Shown: positions 62,302 to 64,000 of the stretch, one piece after another | Layout of the letters: each line of letters opens with the position of its first letter | Position numbering within the stretch: position 1 is the first letter of the stretch | Assembly: GCA_030523325.1 (NCBI GenBank) | Contig: JAUNIS010000003.1 | Coordinates: 61,863-125,862 of the forward strand | Reading direction: 5' to 3' | DNA from: Phascolarctobacterium sp. | GTDB taxonomy: Bacteria; Bacillota; Negativicutes; Acidaminococcales; Acidaminococcaceae | Length of the DNA stretch: 64,000 nucleotides | The notes under the pieces: model-generated | Told to the model about the DNA's origin: nothing | Databases searched by the model: none | Seen by the model: only the letters and a program-made list of their open reading frames with translations | Position numbers and translations under genes: made by a program

Positions 62302-63585
62302 TTATTTTTTCTTAGGAGGTTCGATCTTGTCGCAGCCCATATATTTGCGAAGTACTTCTGGAATTACAACAGAGCCATCAGCTTGTTGATAATTTTCGAG
62401 AATGGCTGCAACGGTACGACCAACTGCAACACCAGAACCATTTAGAGTATGAACCAGCTCGGGTTTAGCTTTAGCATCGCGACGGAAACGAATATTAGCA
62501 CGACGAGCTTGATAATCTAAGAAGTTGGAGCAGGAAGAAATTTCGCGATAGCAATTAGCAGCAGGCAGCCATACTTCTAAGTCGTAAGTGGTTGCAGAGC
62601 TAAAGCCCAAATCACCAGAGCAAAGACGAACTACATGATAAGGTAAACCAAGCATTTGCAAAACCTCTTCCGCATCGTTGGTTAATTTGTCAAGCTCAGC
62701 CCAAGACTCTTCCGGTTTGGTAAATTTAACAAGCTCAACCTTATTGAATTGATGCATACGGATAAGGCCGCGAGTATCGCGACCAGCTGCACCAGCCTCA
62801 GCACGGAAGCAACCAGAATAAGCGGTGTACAATAAAGGAAGATCTTCGCCTTTAAGAATGTCGTCGCGATGATAATTGGTTACAGGAACCTCAGCAGTCG
62901 GGATGAGGTACATATCACTATTTTCCAGTTTAAACATGTCCTCGGCAAATTTAGGTAATTGACCAGTGCCTTGCATGGATGCACCATTAACGATAAAAGG
63001 AGGGAAGAACTCTGTGTAGCCATGTTTCTGAGTGTGCACGTCTAAGAAGAAATTAATTACGGCACGTTCGAGGCGAGAGCCCAAGCCTTTGTAGAAAACA
63101 AAACGAGTGCCAGAAACCTTTACACCACGTTCGAAGTCAAGGATGTCAAGATTTTCACCAATCTCCCAATGGGGTTTGGGTTCGAAATCAAACTTGGTAG
63201 GTTCAGCCCAGGTACGAATAACCGGGTTGCAGGAATCATCCTTACCGATGGGAACATCATCTGCGGGAATGTTCGGGATACTCAAAAGAATATTTTTTAA
63301 TTTTACTTCGATATCCTTCAGTTCAGTATCGCAAGCAGTAATTTTGTCGCCCAAAGCACGAACTGCAGCCATTTGTTCAGATGCATCCTGGCCTGCCTTT
63401 TTCATCTTGCCGATTTCTTGAGAAGCACTATTGCGTTCTTTTTTCATTGCTTCAACTTCTTGAGTAATCTCGCGACGTCTAGCTTCCAGAGCCAAGAACT
63501 CAGTCAAGTCTAATTGACCAAAACGTTTTTCAACGGCAGCAATAACTTTTTCCGGATTCTCACGGACAAACTTCATATCTAACAT
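62302..63585 (-). CDS. serS: seryl-tRNA synthetase
   Basis: A 427-residue class II synthetase: N-terminal tRNA-binding coiled coil (residues 28-105), motif 2 [23 protein letters not shown], motif 3 [17 protein letters not shown], and [13 protein letters not shown] for the serine site. ATG 63585 has GGAGG at eight bases. The 280-bp upstream region shows no T-box sequence. Confidence 0.98.
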   Translation of the reverse strand: MLDMKFVRENPEKVIAAVEKRFGQLDLTEFLALEARRREITQEVEAMKKERNSASQEIGKMKKAGQDASEQMAAVRALGDKITACDTELKDIEVKLKNILLSIPNIPADDVPIGKDDSCNPVIRTWAEPTKFDFEPKPHWEIGENLDILDFERGVKVSGTRFVFYKGLGSRLERAVINFFLDVHTQKHGYTEFFPPFIVNGASMQGTGQLPKFAEDMFKLENSDMYLIPTAEVPVTNYHRDDILKGEDLPLLYTAYSGCFRAEAGAAGRDTRGLIRMHQFNKVELVKFTKPEESWAELDKLTNDAEEVLQMLGLPYHVVRLCSGDLGFSSATTYDLEVWLPAANCYREISSCSNFLDYQARRANIRFRRDAKAKPELVHTLNGSGVAVGRTVAAILENYQQADGSVVIPEVLRKYMGCDKIEPPKKK

Positions 63586-63807
63586 AATCTATTCCTCCAC
63601 ATTATAGTTTTGAATAAACAAAATATCATTATTATTTTATGCTTTTCTTGAAAGCAAGTCAAATGATTTATCTTATTCTTGCAAAAAACTTTCTTCATTA
63701 ATTATCTTTACAAATTTTTATTCAGCTTGGTAAATAGCAAAGCATAAATTTACGAGCAAGTTAATTTTTTTGCTTGCCGAATTTTTTAATTTTTTTCTAA
63801 AAAACAC

Positions 63808-63836
63808 TTGCATTTTGTTTTAAAATAATGTATCAT
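63808..63836 (+). promoter_or_regulatory. promoter of the tRNA cluster
   Basis: TTGCAT, 17 bases, TATCAT, about 30 bases before the first tRNA. Confidence 0.8.
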
Positions 63837-63866
63837 ATTTGAGCAACATGTTTGCAACGTGTATTT

Positions 63867-63942
<76 letters not shown>

Positions 63943-63945
63943 CGT

Positions 63946-64000
63946 GGGCGCTTAGCTCAGCTGGGAGAGCGTCTGCCTTACAAGCAGAATGTCAGCGGTT
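63946..64000 (+). tRNA. tRNA-Val (anticodon TAC), cut by the window edge
   Basis: Acceptor 5' strand GGGCGCT, D-arm GCTCAGCTGGGAGAGC, anticodon arm TCTGC-CTTACAA-GCAGA; the T-arm is only partly in the window. Three bases after tRNA-Lys, so a tRNA operon continues to the right. Confidence 0.93.

Noticed and set aside
63586..63866. Possible T-box leader of serS
   Set aside because: No AGGGTGGNACCGCG-type sequence on the minus strand; the region instead carries the tRNA promoter.

Overview
The window reads as the chromosome of a diderm Firmicute (class Negativicutes), most like an Acidaminococcaceae/Phascolarctobacterium-type gut anaerobe. The housekeeping genes are Firmicute in kind and order (yybS-gdpP-rplI-dnaB, purB-purA, strong AGGAGG ribosome binding sites). 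Yet the window also encodes an outer membrane: a FadL-type porin and a 1391-residue trimeric autotransporter whose membrane anchor is followed by an SLH domain. Anaerobic physiology shows in a reverse rubrerythrin, a HutW-type radical SAM enzyme with a flavodoxin, and CoA-transferase/racemase genes. Genus assignment is inference; no rRNA is present.

Layout. 1-9.7 kb: start of an FAD-linked oxidase, a FadL-like porin, a TPR-like protein, a CaiB/BaiF CoA-transferase behind a two-gene membrane pair (one is DUF5058), an M48 protease behind a second CaiB/BaiF protein that lacks the catalytic Asp, then divergent thiW with a small membrane gene. 9.7-16.5 kb: a hairpin-dense non-coding stretch, a frameshifted Crp/Fnr regulator, and an adhesion locus (HTH protein, trimeric autotransporter, TPR protein). 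16.8-22.9 kb: an Fbp-type ABC importer with tandem paralogous binding lipoproteins and a third binding protein. 23-30 kb: FkbM methyltransferase, DtxR-family regulator, carboxynorspermidine synthase/decarboxylase pair, an Ldh-family dehydrogenase and an unknown protein. 30-37 kb: anaerobic haem-degradation-like pair, Fic remnant, M23 peptidase, polysaccharide flippase, reverse rubrerythrin under PerR-like boxes, and a yaaA gene broken by a stop codon. 37.3-42.3 kb: a second Fbp-type importer with two different ATPases around one fused permease. 42.6-52 kb: purBA, dnaB-rplI-gdpP-yybS, ClC antiporter. 52-64 kb: YigZ, TauE, AlaX-like, HAD, phosphoesterase, rsmI-metG, an unknown coiled-coil protein, tatD, serS and two tRNAs.

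No prophage, CRISPR array, defence island or intact insertion sequence was seen. The most unusual content is non-coding: (i) a dispersed element of about 100-125 bp whose copies differ in sequence but keep both ends complementary, so base pairs covary between copies; (ii) a second dispersed family of small palindromes plus AATTAGC-type runs, one copy of which supplies the last codons of tatD; (iii) very long hairpins and degenerate tandem repeats. Other notable points are the anchor-plus-SLH autotransporter, a G7 tract at the regulator frameshift, the yaaA nonsense codon, the Asp-to-Ala CaiB/BaiF protein, and matching hairpins between binding-protein and transporter genes in both importer operons.
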